This document shows, piece after piece, positions 8,880-18,117 of a stretch of DNA of 64,000 nucleotides. Under the pieces are notes generated by a model, which did no database searches, was not told where the DNA came from, and worked only from the letters and a program-made list of their open reading frames with translations. The translations under genes were made by a program, and so were the position numbers. This DNA comes from JAHDCJ01 sp039028895 (GTDB lineage Bacteria > Bacteroidota > Bacteroidia > Chitinophagales > Saprospiraceae): the NCBI GenBank assembly GCA_039028895.1, contig JBCCHF010000002.1:251738-315737 (forward strand), read 5' to 3'. Positions within the stretch are counted from its first letter, which is position 1, and each line of letters starts with the position of its first letter.

Positions 8880-10463
8880 ATGAGAAATATCTTTTTAGTC
8901 TTTGTAAGCATTTTCGTATCTGCAACCTTCCATTTTTCTTATGGTCAGTCTGAGGATATGAATAAATTATCGGCATCGCTTAATGAGCTCCTTAAGGGAA
9001 ATGGATGGAGTCCCTTAGGTACTTGGAATTTTGATGCAGAGGACTTGCCTTTTACCAATGAAATTTATCTTCATCAAGGCAATCAATATTTAGTTGTTGC
9101 TTTTCAGGAATATAAAAACCCCCCAATTAGTTTTTCCCTAACTAAAGTTTTTCCTGATAAGAGTACCAAATTTCTTGCAAACTCCAACTCCTTTGGAGAG
9201 GGAACAGGTCAAGCCTTGAGAATTAATGCAACGAAAAAGACAGACGGAATAAGTTATTACTTTAGTCTTGAACAAAAATCGGGTTCCAATGACGAAACGA
9301 TGGTAGCCATATTTTATAAAAGCAATGACAATGAATCATCAGACCCTTCTGAAAATGCTACTGAAAACTATTTGACCAAAGCAGAACAGAGAAATTGGGC
9401 AGAATTAATCCATAATGTACCTCGAAAACAAAATCCTCCTAATTGGGAAGGTGTAGTTAAAAGTACACTTTCCAAGGTAGAGGTTGAAAATATAGAGACA
9501 AAGACAATTGTTTGGAAAGGAGATGTTTCAGACATGTACAGCATTAGTGATAATTATGTTTCATACGGATTAACCACAAAAAAGAATTTTGTTCTTTCAA
9601 GTGAATTCAGGTATTTCATTGAAAATATAAAGACCGGAAAGAAATATCAGATTGAATCCGATTTTCCTATTTTTCTTATAAACGACTCTTTGGTTTACCG
9701 CCCGGAGAGTATTGAGGATTTTAAAGAAAGGGTTGGGACAGTGATCAATTTTGAGACCAATGAGGAGGTATATTATCCTTCGATCAACACGCGTTTTAGC
9801 AGTTTTGAGTCAAAGGGCAAGAACCTGGAAACGGCATTGGAAAAAGGATTCGAACTATCAGGTTTTTACACCATCAAAAAAACGGGGGAGAGAATTCTAT
9901 GGCTCGGCAGCGGCTACTACATCAAGGATCCAACTAACAGAAATCAAAACCCCGTACTTTACGGCCCTGATCATCAAGCTATTGATCTGCCAGAGATACG
10001 ACTCGCCTCTTTTTCTCATAATTTTTATGAGTGGGCCTTAAATAAGCCTCGGAACTGGATAGGTGAAGAACGATTTTATCTTCCTCGATTTGGGCAGTAT
10101 TCGAACGTCGGCTACCGATATGTTATACTGACCAAAGAGGGCTATTACGAAATCAATACAAAAACAAAAGAGGTAAAACCGACTGCCCCAAAATTTGCTC
10201 CTGTAATAGCAAACAATAAGTATAGGCCCGATATTATTCAGTTGGAACGGGGAATTCTGTATATTTCTGCTTATGAAGAAGGCGAAAGTGAAAAGGTAAG
10301 AGCCTTGTACGATAAGAATACCCAGAAATTCAAGTATTATGGTGAGAAAGATGCTGAGGAAAGGAAGATTTTTGAATACTTGAAAGTCTATGAACACAAG
10401 TATAGCAAGTTCTCAAATGTCCTTTCTCCAAAACACCTGAGACTGCGATTAGTGGATTTTTAA
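8880..10463 (+). CDS. secreted protein of unknown function
   Basis: This 527-residue protein has signal peptide MRNIFLVFVSIFVSATFHFSYGQ. I do not recognise a family. It is beta-rich, with recurring strands containing Trp or Tyr (GWSPLGTWNFDAEDLPF, WKGDVSDMYSISDNYVSYG, KTGERILWLGSGYYI, YRYVILTKEGYYEINTK), which is compatible with an irregular beta-propeller. No cysteines, catalytic motif, membrane span or sorting domain is evident. It is 53 bases downstream of the YD-repeat protein in the same direction. The frame is intact and composition matches its neighbours. Confidence 0.55.
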   Translation: MRNIFLVFVSIFVSATFHFSYGQSEDMNKLSASLNELLKGNGWSPLGTWNFDAEDLPFTNEIYLHQGNQYLVVAFQEYKNPPISFSLTKVFPDKSTKFLANSNSFGEGTGQALRINATKKTDGISYYFSLEQKSGSNDETMVAIFYKSNDNESSDPSENATENYLTKAEQRNWAELIHNVPRKQNPPNWEGVVKSTLSKVEVENIETKTIVWKGDVSDMYSISDNYVSYGLTTKKNFVLSSEFRYFIENIKTGKKYQIESDFPIFLINDSLVYRPESIEDFKERVGTVINFETNEEVYYPSINTRFSSFESKGKNLETALEKGFELSGFYTIKKTGERILWLGSGYYIKDPTNRNQNPVLYGPDHQAIDLPEIRLASFSHNFYEWALNKPRNWIGEERFYLPRFGQYSNVGYRYVILTKEGYYEINTKTKEVKPTAPKFAPVIANNKYRPDIIQLERGILYISAYEEGESEKVRALYDKNTQKFKYYGEKDAEERKIFEYLKVYEHKYSKFSNVLSPKHLRLRLVDF

Positions 10464-10536
10464 TTAAGCACTAAATTTTTTCAATAAGAAACATCACTTT
10501 TTATTGAAAAAAGAATACGGTAGAAATTAACCACAA

Positions 10537-12216
10537 CTACTCCGTCCTCAAAATAAACACCTCCAAACTATCTGATGCGTTTTCTGGTAACGGGGTGATA
10601 AATCGATGAGAAATCCTGTAGTCAAACTGCGGAAGATTATTAACCGGAATATCCTTTACAGGAAATGCAACCCGCTCATATCGATTTTGAGAAAGGAACA
10701 TTTCGAAAATGGAGCTGAATTTAGTCCAGTGTTTCCTGAAAACGATGATATCAGGCACCAACATGCCATCTTCAGGTAAGTTGTTTCCCAGAAAACCAAC
10801 TGTCGTTTTGGTTCCTAAGTAGTACATAAATGCTGGCTCTTCGTAATTTGTTGCCAATACCATCTCTTCTGTTGCTTTGCCAAATCGAGCATCGAGCATT
10901 GGAATTACAATATCCAATGGTCCTTTATAACGATGAATCATTTCATAGGTTCGTTCGCTAATGATTTCCAACTTAGCGGGGATGCTTGATACACAAATAC
11001 AAACCACCAAAACAATACCCAATGCTGGCCGAATCCACTTTAGTTTAACTCTTTCTGCCCAGTCATATACCAATAACAGGTCAAAAATTATTGAGGCATA
11101 CATTAAAGGAAAAAGCAACAAATAGTAGCGCGTAAACAGATGCGTATTTTCCGGTAAACGGCAGATAACAACCAAGTAAACTATAAAGTTCAGTGAGAAG
11201 AAAAATGTACCAGTCATTTTCCTGTAGTCTACAATATTGTAAAAGCTATTCTCCACCGCTGTGTACAACAGAAAACCGATTACACACAGTTTGAGAAATA
11301 AGGCCGGAATCAGAAAATCATAGGTAAACAGGAACCCCATTATCTCCTGTAGATTTTTTCGCATTGGCACTGTCATACCAGACTCTGCAAATGGCTGAAA
11401 AAATCCGAATGTAGGCACCACCAATAACGCACTGAACAGTATTGGAAAAAGCCGGAGTAATACTTTCCTGCATTTGACACTTACCGATTTACCTTTTCCG
11501 GTAACGGTTTTAAACAAACCAGGTAGTAACCACAATCCCAAAAATCCGACAAAAATGAAGTACAATGGATGAAAGGTAAAAAACATCAATGCCAGGCAAA
11601 TCGATAGCAAGCATTTCGTTAACCACGGCCTTCTAGCCATTCCCAAATAAAGATGAACAATCCAGTATAAAGCTAATCCAGACAGCAGGATCATCAAAGA
11701 ATAATATCTCACTTCTCTTAGGTGCAGACTTAATGAGACATTCAATGTACACAGCAATAAAAACAGGAAAACAGCTATTTGCCTCCGCTTAGGCTCAACC
11801 AGGAATATACATGCCCGGAGCATAAAAAACAGACCGATAATGCCCGTTACTGCAAACCAGGTTCGAAGGATCAGGGTTTTTGTGTAAAAATTATCCGTAA
11901 GTTCAGCCAGCCAATAAGCCGGCACACACCAATAGTAGCCAGCCCAAATAGGTAAAGTAGAAGCTTGCAGATTTTCGTTAAAACGGTTGTATGAACCATC
12001 AGGATTGACCTGGTAGGCATAAACGATATTCTTCCCGTCTGTAATTTTTGGATAACCAAACTCTGCAGTAAACCTGGCCTGCATTACGGTGTGAGATTCA
12101 TCATTCCACAGTAATGGAAAGGCGATATTGGCGAAAACAGAAAACAAAAAAATTACGCAGATCAGCGTATTGAGCACATACCAAAATGCGTTATTATGAC
12201 TGAGCGACCTAGTCAT
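10537..12216 (-). CDS. GT39/ArnT-like integral membrane glycosyltransferase
   Basis: This 559-residue protein starts at ATG 12216. A first membrane helix (LICVIFLFSVFANIAF) leads into an extracytoplasmic loop with LLWNDESHTVMQARF. The DE pair in loop 1 is the conserved acidic motif of GT-C enzymes such as ArnT and protein mannosyltransferases. About ten more hydrophobic segments follow to residue 430, then a C-terminal soluble domain. GT-C enzymes use polyprenyl-phosphate sugars as donors on the periplasmic face. The gene is divergent (58 bases between start codons) from a GT2-formyltransferase-aminotransferase operon that could make such a donor. Acceptor unknown: lipid A, glycan or protein are all possible. 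Confidence 0.7.
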   Translation of the reverse strand: MTRSLSHNNAFWYVLNTLICVIFLFSVFANIAFPLLWNDESHTVMQARFTAEFGYPKITDGKNIVYAYQVNPDGSYNRFNENLQASTLPIWAGYYWCVPAYWLAELTDNFYTKTLILRTWFAVTGIIGLFFMLRACIFLVEPKRRQIAVFLFLLLCTLNVSLSLHLREVRYYSLMILLSGLALYWIVHLYLGMARRPWLTKCLLSICLALMFFTFHPLYFIFVGFLGLWLLPGLFKTVTGKGKSVSVKCRKVLLRLFPILFSALLVVPTFGFFQPFAESGMTVPMRKNLQEIMGFLFTYDFLIPALFLKLCVIGFLLYTAVENSFYNIVDYRKMTGTFFFSLNFIVYLVVICRLPENTHLFTRYYLLLFPLMYASIIFDLLLVYDWAERVKLKWIRPALGIVLVVCICVSSIPAKLEIISERTYEMIHRYKGPLDIVIPMLDARFGKATEEMVLATNYEEPAFMYYLGTKTTVGFLGNNLPEDGMLVPDIIVFRKHWTKFSSIFEMFLSQNRYERVAFPVKDIPVNNLPQFDYRISHRFITPLPENASDSLEVFILRTE

Positions 12217-12274
12217 TAGTATTTCTCCTTGGAGCTCCCTTGGTGTGAATCAAATTCATTTCTATCTTTATCGC

Positions 12275-13210
12275 ATGCCAGATAACCCGCATATTTCTAT
12301 TGTTTCACCGGTATACCGAGCCGAAGAAACCGTTGACAAACTTGTCGAAGAGATTGAACGGGCTGTTCAAACAATTGGGCAATCATTCGAGATTATTCTC
12401 GTGGAAGACGGTAGCCCTGATAATTCCTGGAGCAAAATAGAAAAAAACTGTCAATCCAATCCAAAGGTAAAAGGCATAAAACTGAGCAGGAATTTTGGTC
12501 AGCATTACGCAATTACTGCCGGCTTAAGACACGCCAAAGGAGATTGGGTCGTGGTTATGGATTGCGATCTCCAGGACAGGCCGGAAGAAATTCCCAACTT
12601 ATACGAAAAGGCGTCAGGTGGATTTGACCTGGTTTATGCCAGGCGATCAGATAGAAAAGATGGCTTTATGAAAAAGCTGTCTTCCAGGATTTTCTATTCA
12701 CTGTTTAGTTATCTGACAGATACTTTTCAGGATAGAACTATTGCCAACTTTGGTATTTACAGAAGACAGGTTATCGAGGCCATTTTGGAAATGGGCGATT
12801 ACATTCGTTATTTCCCGACAATGTCTCAATGGGTAGGATTCAAAAAAGCATACATGGAAGTGGATCACGGCAAACGCGATCATGGCTCATCTTCCTACAC
12901 TTTCGGAAAACTCCTTGATCTTGCACTCAATAACATAATTGCGTTTTCAGACAAACCACTTCGACTAACAGTTAAGCTAGGATTCTTTATCTCCTTGATT
13001 TCCGGAATAATAGGTCTCACTTATCTTATCCAATATTTTATTGGCGGTTTTGATGTTGAAGGATGGGCATCTTTAATTATATCCCTTTGGTTTTTAGCTG
13101 GTATCATAATTTTCATCCTTGGCATAGTAGGTATTTACATAGGGAAGACCTTTGAAAAAGTAAAGGAGCGGCCTATTTTTATTATCCAGGAAAAACTGAA
13201 TATCGATTAA
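12275..13210 (+). CDS. GT2 polyprenyl-phosphate glycosyltransferase, ArnC/GtrB-like
   Basis: The protein has 311 residues from ATG 12275; a GTG at 12245 would only add ten odd residues before the conserved start HISIVSPVYRAEET. GT2 motifs: VEDGSPDNSW, NFGQHYAITAGL, and the metal-binding block VVMDCDLQDRPEEIP. Two C-terminal membrane helices follow (LGFFISLISGIIGLTYLIQ and SLWFLAGIIIFILGIVGIYI), as in ArnC, GtrB and DPM1-like enzymes that load a sugar nucleotide onto undecaprenyl phosphate at the cytoplasmic face. It is first in a tight three-gene operon with a formyltransferase (4-base gap) and a WecE-like aminotransferase, so its substrate is probably a formylated 4-amino-4,6-dideoxy sugar. 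Confidence 0.8.
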   Translation: MPDNPHISIVSPVYRAEETVDKLVEEIERAVQTIGQSFEIILVEDGSPDNSWSKIEKNCQSNPKVKGIKLSRNFGQHYAITAGLRHAKGDWVVVMDCDLQDRPEEIPNLYEKASGGFDLVYARRSDRKDGFMKKLSSRIFYSLFSYLTDTFQDRTIANFGIYRRQVIEAILEMGDYIRYFPTMSQWVGFKKAYMEVDHGKRDHGSSSYTFGKLLDLALNNIIAFSDKPLRLTVKLGFFISLISGIIGLTYLIQYFIGGFDVEGWASLIISLWFLAGIIIFILGIVGIYIGKTFEKVKERPIFIIQEKLNID

Positions 13211-13214
13211 GGCG

Positions 13215-14096
13215 ATGGCGAAGATATCACTGTTCCTCATGACCAAGAAAGGCTATGCTGTACTTGAAAGACTACTGGAGAGCGGTTTCCAATCTTTGAT
13301 CGACACTATAGTTATTGGACAGGATTCCAGCACTCAAAACGATTATTCTCAATCTTTAATTGACCTTTGTCAAGAGGCTGATTTACAATGGCATTATAGA
13401 AAAGACATTCCTCCTGTAACCAGTGAATACGCCATTGCAATTTCGTGGCGCTGGATGATAAGAGAAATTGATTCAAAGCTAATCGTGTTACATGATTCTT
13501 TACTTCCGAAATACAGGGGTTTCGCACCGCTTGTCAATCAACTCATTAATGGAGAAAAAGAAATTGGCGTAACCGCTTTATATGCAAGCGAAGAGTATGA
13601 CAGAGGGCCCGTAATTGGACAAAAATCTACGACAGTAAACTATCCCCTCAAAATCAACGAGGCTATCGACAAAGTAAGCATTTTATATGCTGACCTGGTA
13701 GCAACTATTTTTGAGTCAATAAAGACAGGACACCCTCTACAGGAAAACATTCAGGATGAAAGTCAGGCCAGTTACAGTCTTTGGAGAGACCAGGAAGATT
13801 ACAGAATAGCCTGGACACAAGATGCCGAAACCATACTTCGACATATCAATGCCGTTGGGTTTCCCTATCTTGGAGCTTCGGCAATAATGGGTAAAACAAT
13901 GATCAGAATAACTGATGCTGAGGTTTACCCTGATGTGAAAGTGGAGATCAGACAACCAGGGAAAGTCATTTTCATGAAAGATGAAAGGCCAGTGATTGTC
14001 TGCGGCAATGGATTGATAAGAATTATCAACGCTAACTTTGAAGCTGACGGAACTTCTATTTTTCCGCTTAAAAAATTTAGAATCAGATTTTCGTAA
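13215..14096 (+). CDS. sugar N-formyltransferase-like protein (ArnA N-domain/Fmt fold)
   Basis: This 293-residue protein matches the formyltransferase fold in the block VLHDSLLPKYRGFAPL followed by GEKEIGVTALYASEEYDRG. In ArnA and Fmt the catalytic triad is Asn-x-His...Asp. Here His93 and Asp129 are present, but the Asn position is Val91. The C-terminal 90 residues resemble the Fmt/ArnA C-terminal OB-like domain. Context argues against a methionyl-tRNA substrate: it lies between a polyprenyl-P glycosyltransferase and a WecE-type aminotransferase, and its stop overlaps the next start by one base (TAATG). The likely substrate is the 4-amino sugar made by the next gene, with N10-formyl-THF as donor. 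Whether the Val substitution abolishes activity is not known. Confidence 0.7.
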   Translation: MAKISLFLMTKKGYAVLERLLESGFQSLIDTIVIGQDSSTQNDYSQSLIDLCQEADLQWHYRKDIPPVTSEYAIAISWRWMIREIDSKLIVLHDSLLPKYRGFAPLVNQLINGEKEIGVTALYASEEYDRGPVIGQKSTTVNYPLKINEAIDKVSILYADLVATIFESIKTGHPLQENIQDESQASYSLWRDQEDYRIAWTQDAETILRHINAVGFPYLGASAIMGKTMIRITDAEVYPDVKVEIRQPGKVIFMKDERPVIVCGNGLIRIINANFEADGTSIFPLKKFRIRFS

Positions 14097-15220
14097 TGAT
14101 TCAATTTAACAAACCATACCTGACAGGAAAAGAAGCGCATTATCTTTATGAAGCAGTGCATTCGGGGAAAATTTCCGGCAACGGGATGTTTACCCAGAAA
14201 TGTCATAAGTTCTTTGAAGGGACTTTCGGGTTTCACAAAACCCTGTTAACAACCTCCTGCACCGATGCCCTCGAAATGGCAGCCATCTTACTGGATATTG
14301 GTCCTGGGGATGAAGTCATCATGCCTTCATACACTTTTGTTTCTACCGCTAATGCATTTGTTCTGAGAGGCGCTGATATCATATTCGCTGATAGTTACAA
14401 TGATCTGCCGAATATTGACCCGAAGAGCGTAGAATCATTGATTACAGAAAAGACAAAAGCCATTGTTGTCGTTCACTATGCCGGAATCGCAGTGGACATG
14501 GGCGCAATAATGTCGTTGGCCGAAAAGCACAACTTGAAAATAGTCGAAGACGCCGCACAAGCCATTGATTCATATTATAATGATCAGCCCCTTGGCGGGA
14601 TTGGCCATCTGGCAGCTTTCTCTTTTCACGAAACGAAGAACATCATCTCCGGAGAAGGCGGAATGTTGGTCATCAATGATCCTGTTTACAGCGAACGAGC
14701 TGAGATTATTTGGGAAAAAGGAACGAACCGGGCAGCATTCTTCAGAGGAGAAGTAGACAAGTACAATTGGGTTGATATTGGTTCATCTTTTCTGCCTTCT
14801 GAAACCGTGGCTGCTTTTCTTTTTGCGCAACTAGAAGAATTGAAAAATATTCAGAACAGACGGGTGGCAATTTGGGAAAAGTATGATAATGCTTTTTCTT
14901 CTTTACAGGAAAACGAGGGAATCCTAACCCCACTCATCCCAGACTATGCTACAAATAATGCGCATATGTATTACCTGGTTCTTAATCACCCGGAACAACG
15001 ATCAGCCTTTATCAAGCATATGAATGGAAATGGCGTTAGGGCAATCTTCCATTATCTCTCTTTACACAGAAGTCCTTTCTATGAAGGTAGATATATCGGA
15101 TCGGCATTACCAAATTCAGATCATTTTACTGAATGTCTTGTCAGGCTGCCTTTATTTTATGAATTATCTGAAGAACAACAAAATTATGTTATCGATAAAG
15201 TCCTTAGCTTCTTTAACTGA
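14096..15220 (+). CDS. wecE: dTDP-4-amino-4,6-dideoxygalactose transaminase-like
   Basis: This 374-residue protein is a DegT/DnrJ/EryC1 PLP aminotransferase. The PLP-binding Lys181 sits in FHETKNIISGEGG, and Asp152 in VEDAAQAI stacks under the pyridine. The stretch IWEKGTNRAAFFRGEVDKY and DIGSSFLPSE are hallmarks of the WecE/RffA subgroup, which makes dTDP-Fuc4N from dTDP-4-keto-6-deoxyglucose with glutamate. ATG overlaps the stop of the formyltransferase gene. With the GT2 and formyltransferase it can produce dTDP-Fuc4N, formylate it, and place it on a lipid carrier. The dTDP-glucose synthesis genes (rmlA, rmlB) are not in the window. Confidence 0.85.
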   Translation: MIQFNKPYLTGKEAHYLYEAVHSGKISGNGMFTQKCHKFFEGTFGFHKTLLTTSCTDALEMAAILLDIGPGDEVIMPSYTFVSTANAFVLRGADIIFADSYNDLPNIDPKSVESLITEKTKAIVVVHYAGIAVDMGAIMSLAEKHNLKIVEDAAQAIDSYYNDQPLGGIGHLAAFSFHETKNIISGEGGMLVINDPVYSERAEIIWEKGTNRAAFFRGEVDKYNWVDIGSSFLPSETVAAFLFAQLEELKNIQNRRVAIWEKYDNAFSSLQENEGILTPLIPDYATNNAHMYYLVLNHPEQRSAFIKHMNGNGVRAIFHYLSLHRSPFYEGRYIGSALPNSDHFTECLVRLPLFYELSEEQQNYVIDKVLSFFN

Positions 15221-15414
15221 TTGATAAATGTAAAAATTCTGCAATTCACATATTCATGCGATGTCTTATATCGGCAGATATTGTAAATTGCATTTATCCC
15301 CCCCGTTATATTCCATTAAACTGTTTTTTGGCACCATCGGAATCTGATTACCGTAGGATGTCTTGCATTTCAGGATGTCATTATTTGATATCCGGTAATA
15401 AAATTATGTGAAAT
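15221..15414. promoter_or_regulatory. intergenic dyads upstream of the BNR protein
   Basis: Two imperfect inverted repeats lie here. TGCAATTCAC (15240-15249) faces GTAAATTGCA (about 15283-15292). ATTACCG (15347-15353) faces CGGTAAT (15393-15399), with extra pairing from the AGGATGTC and GATATCC parts inside. AGGATGTC itself is repeated at 15355 and 15373. Neither is followed by a T-run, so they look more like an operator or RNA leader structures than terminators. The second dyad ends 15 bases before ATG 15415. Confidence 0.3.
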
Positions 15415-17967
15415 ATGAAACCTCTCTTACTATTTGCCCTGACGGCCTTTACAGTGATATTTTTGGTCTGTTTTCCTTTTGATGAAAACCCAAAACAGGA
15501 AAATGTGAGTGGCGCCGGACTATCTCTCGATCATTGGTTCGCTTCAAGATCCTATCCTGACAAAACTATCTCAACTGAAAAATACCGCATTGCCTTTGAT
15601 CAGAAGAAGGCACTTCAACAAACAAAAAATGGTCCTGGATTTGACGAGTGGGAAGCAATGGGGCCAAAAAATATTGGTGGAAGAACTTTGCGAATTGCAT
15701 TTAATCCGCAAAACCCAAATACGATCTATGCAGGTACCGCCAGTGGTGGCTTATGGCGCTCTTACACTGCCGGAGCTGGAATAAATGCCTGGGAACGTGT
15801 AGCTACAGGATTTCCGGTACTTGGAGTACCAGCAATTATTATATCTCCCCTAGACTCCAACATAATGTACATCGGCACCGGTGAAGTGTACAATAGTTCT
15901 ATTAGTGCTCCTGGTATTGCAAACAGAATAACGAGAGGGACTTATGGTACAGGTATTTTAAAAACAACAGATGGTGGTGTCACCTGGTCAAAAGTCCTCG
16001 ATTGGGAATACGCAGATATGACTGGTGTTCAAAATATGGCCATGAATCCATTGGATGAGAACACAATCTACGCGGCGACCACAGAGGGATTATTCCGGAG
16101 TTATGATGCTGGGGAAAACTGGTCATTGATCCACAGCGTACCGATGGCAGTTGATATTGATATTAATCCGGTGGACACTAACCTGGTTTTTGTAACAAAT
16201 GGCAGTTATAATGAACCCACAAGTGGTACCTACAGATCTGTAAATGGTGGTCAATCCTTTAGTTTGATGAATCTTCCGACCGGTTATACCGGAAAAACCT
16301 TGATTGCCATTAGTCCATCTGCACCATCTATCATGTATGCTTCGGTGGCTAATGCTTTTAATAGCCTGGGGCTGTATCAGTCTGTAGATTCAGGTGCAAG
16401 TTGGAGTCTGGTCAACATAGAGGATGTTGCAAAGTGGCAAGGCTGGTACTCGCACGATATTGCTGTTAGTCCTATTTTACCTTCAGTTATAATTTTTGTT
16501 GGAATCGACGTTTGGAAATCGACAAATGGTGGGTCAAGTCTAAACAAAAAAACGTCGTGGCAAAATTGGTATTTCGGACAAGTACCCGTTGGCGGACCAG
16601 AAGGTCCAGGCGATTATGCCCATGCTGATATTCACTTTGTCGCCTACCACCCTACCGAACCCAATACCGTTTTCCTGGGGACTGATGGAGGGGTATTCGT
16701 ATCATTCGACAATGGTGAAAATTGGGAAGGCAGGAATGGTGGATTCCAATGTACCCAGTTTTACGCCAATTTCGCCAACTCTGACACCGACTCACTATTG
16801 GCTATCGGCGGTATGCAGGATAATTCAACAGCCATCTATACCGGAGACGATGCCTGGACCCGTGTTATTGGTGGAGATGGTATGTCATCTGCAATAAACC
16901 AGGACGACAATATGGTAATGTATGGTTCCTACCAAAATCTTGGACTTTTAAGGTCTGATAATGGTGGATTAAGTTTTTCAGGGGCTTCCCCTTCAGGAGC
17001 ATTCGATGAGCTTAGAAATTTTAGCTCTCCTTACGAAATAGCACCATCCAACCAGGATATTCTTTATGCTGGTGCACAAAGGTTGTACAAAACAGAAAAC
17101 AGAGGCGAGTCGTGGGAACCAACGTCAATCGGGTTTGTAGACAATGGTAACCCCATACTTACCATCGCAGTGGCTTTTGACGATCCGGATGTATTGTATG
17201 TAGGCACATCTGACAGAAATGGCTTTCCTCCCGAGGTGTATAAATCTGAAGATGGTGGAGAAACTTTTATTTGGCAATGGCAATTACCAGACCGCTACCC
17301 ACTAGACATCGCATTTGACCCTTTGGATAATCAGATTGCTTATGTCGTTTTTGGCGGATTTGGCGTAGACCATGTTTGGAAAACTATAAACGGAGGGCAA
17401 ACCTGGAATGGAATAGGTTCAGGATTACCGGATATCCCAACAAATACAGTTGTGGTAGACCCGCTCATTCCAAATCATGTTTATGTTGGCAACGATCATG
17501 GGGTGTATCTTTCCAGAGATGCTGGAGCAACATGGGAATTATATTCCGACGGCTTGCCTGATGCTACCTTGGTAATGCACCTTTCTATTTCTGCTTCCAA
17601 CCAAAAACTCAGGGTTGCGACCCATGGGAATGGAATTTATCAAACCCCATTGGCAGAAGAAGCATTGACATCTTTCGAAGAAGTTGAAAGAACAGAAGTG
17701 GTAAGCCTTTCTCACAACTTCCCTAATCCTGTTGACACTGAAACCAACATTTCTTTTTCACTTAATCAGTCAGCAAGTCTGAAATTAAGCCTATTCGATA
17801 TATCCGGGCGCAATATCAGGACCATTGCCAGTGGAGATTATGCCAGGGGTGAGCACCTGGTGAAGGCCGATCTTTCAGATTTGGCTCAAGGGGCATATGT
17901 TTACAGAATCGAAGGCCTTACTGACCTAGGCGTATTTTCGGTATCAAAAGTTCTAGTCAAAAATTAG
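15415..17967 (+). CDS. T9SS-exported BNR/sortilin-fold protein
   Basis: The 850-residue protein has an N-terminal hydrophobic signal (LLLFALTAFTVIFLVCF). Residues about 80-760 are BNR/Asp-box beta-propeller strands of the VPS10/sortilin type: repeated ST.GG.SW / D.G..W segments such as KTTDGGVTWSKV, RSYDAGENWSLI, KTINGGQTWNGI and LSRDAGATWELY, each followed by a P.(N/D)...(V/I)Y(V/A)G strand. The last 85 residues form a type A T9SS sorting domain (HNFPNPVDTETNI, LSLFDISGRNIR, LAQGAYVYRIEG). So it is a secreted cell-surface propeller; glycosidase names given to such proteins are usually unsupported. A strong hairpin terminator follows at 17982. Confidence 0.85.
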   Translation: MKPLLLFALTAFTVIFLVCFPFDENPKQENVSGAGLSLDHWFASRSYPDKTISTEKYRIAFDQKKALQQTKNGPGFDEWEAMGPKNIGGRTLRIAFNPQNPNTIYAGTASGGLWRSYTAGAGINAWERVATGFPVLGVPAIIISPLDSNIMYIGTGEVYNSSISAPGIANRITRGTYGTGILKTTDGGVTWSKVLDWEYADMTGVQNMAMNPLDENTIYAATTEGLFRSYDAGENWSLIHSVPMAVDIDINPVDTNLVFVTNGSYNEPTSGTYRSVNGGQSFSLMNLPTGYTGKTLIAISPSAPSIMYASVANAFNSLGLYQSVDSGASWSLVNIEDVAKWQGWYSHDIAVSPILPSVIIFVGIDVWKSTNGGSSLNKKTSWQNWYFGQVPVGGPEGPGDYAHADIHFVAYHPTEPNTVFLGTDGGVFVSFDNGENWEGRNGGFQCTQFYANFANSDTDSLLAIGGMQDNSTAIYTGDDAWTRVIGGDGMSSAINQDDNMVMYGSYQNLGLLRSDNGGLSFSGASPSGAFDELRNFSSPYEIAPSNQDILYAGAQRLYKTENRGESWEPTSIGFVDNGNPILTIAVAFDDPDVLYVGTSDRNGFPPEVYKSEDGGETFIWQWQLPDRYPLDIAFDPLDNQIAYVVFGGFGVDHVWKTINGGQTWNGIGSGLPDIPTNTVVVDPLIPNHVYVGNDHGVYLSRDAGATWELYSDGLPDATLVMHLSISASNQKLRVATHGNGIYQTPLAEEALTSFEEVERTEVVSLSHNFPNPVDTETNISFSLNQSASLKLSLFDISGRNIRTIASGDYARGEHLVKADLSDLAQGAYVYRIEGLTDLGVFSVSKVLVKN

Positions 17968-17981
17968 CAGAGTTAAGTAGT

Positions 17982-18018
17982 CCCTGGTGTGCTTAACCTT
18001 TGTACACCAGGGGTTTCT
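17982..18018 (+). terminator. intrinsic terminator
   Basis: A perfect 9-bp stem, CCCTGGTGT (17982-17990) with ACACCAGGG (18004-18012), is followed by GTTTCTTTTG. It lies 15 bases after the stop of the BNR protein gene and before the marR-like promoter. Confidence 0.75.
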
Positions 18019-18090
18019 TTTGTCCTAATTATTACATTATCACCATATTGTCTAAAGACTTTTTGGTAATATATCTTATTATTAATACAT

Positions 18091-18117
18091 TTGTTTAAAC
18101 AAGTGTTGTTTAAACGA
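18091..18117 (+). promoter_or_regulatory. palindromic MarR-type operator overlapping the start region
   Basis: TTGTTTAAACAA (18091-18102) is a perfect 12-bp palindrome. After three bases it is followed by a second near-copy, TTGTTTAAACGA (18106-18117), which touches the ATG at 18118 of the MarR-family gene. MarR proteins commonly bind such TTG...CAA dyads at their own promoters. A bound repressor here would block its own transcription or translation start. Autoregulation is inferred, not shown. Confidence 0.55.
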
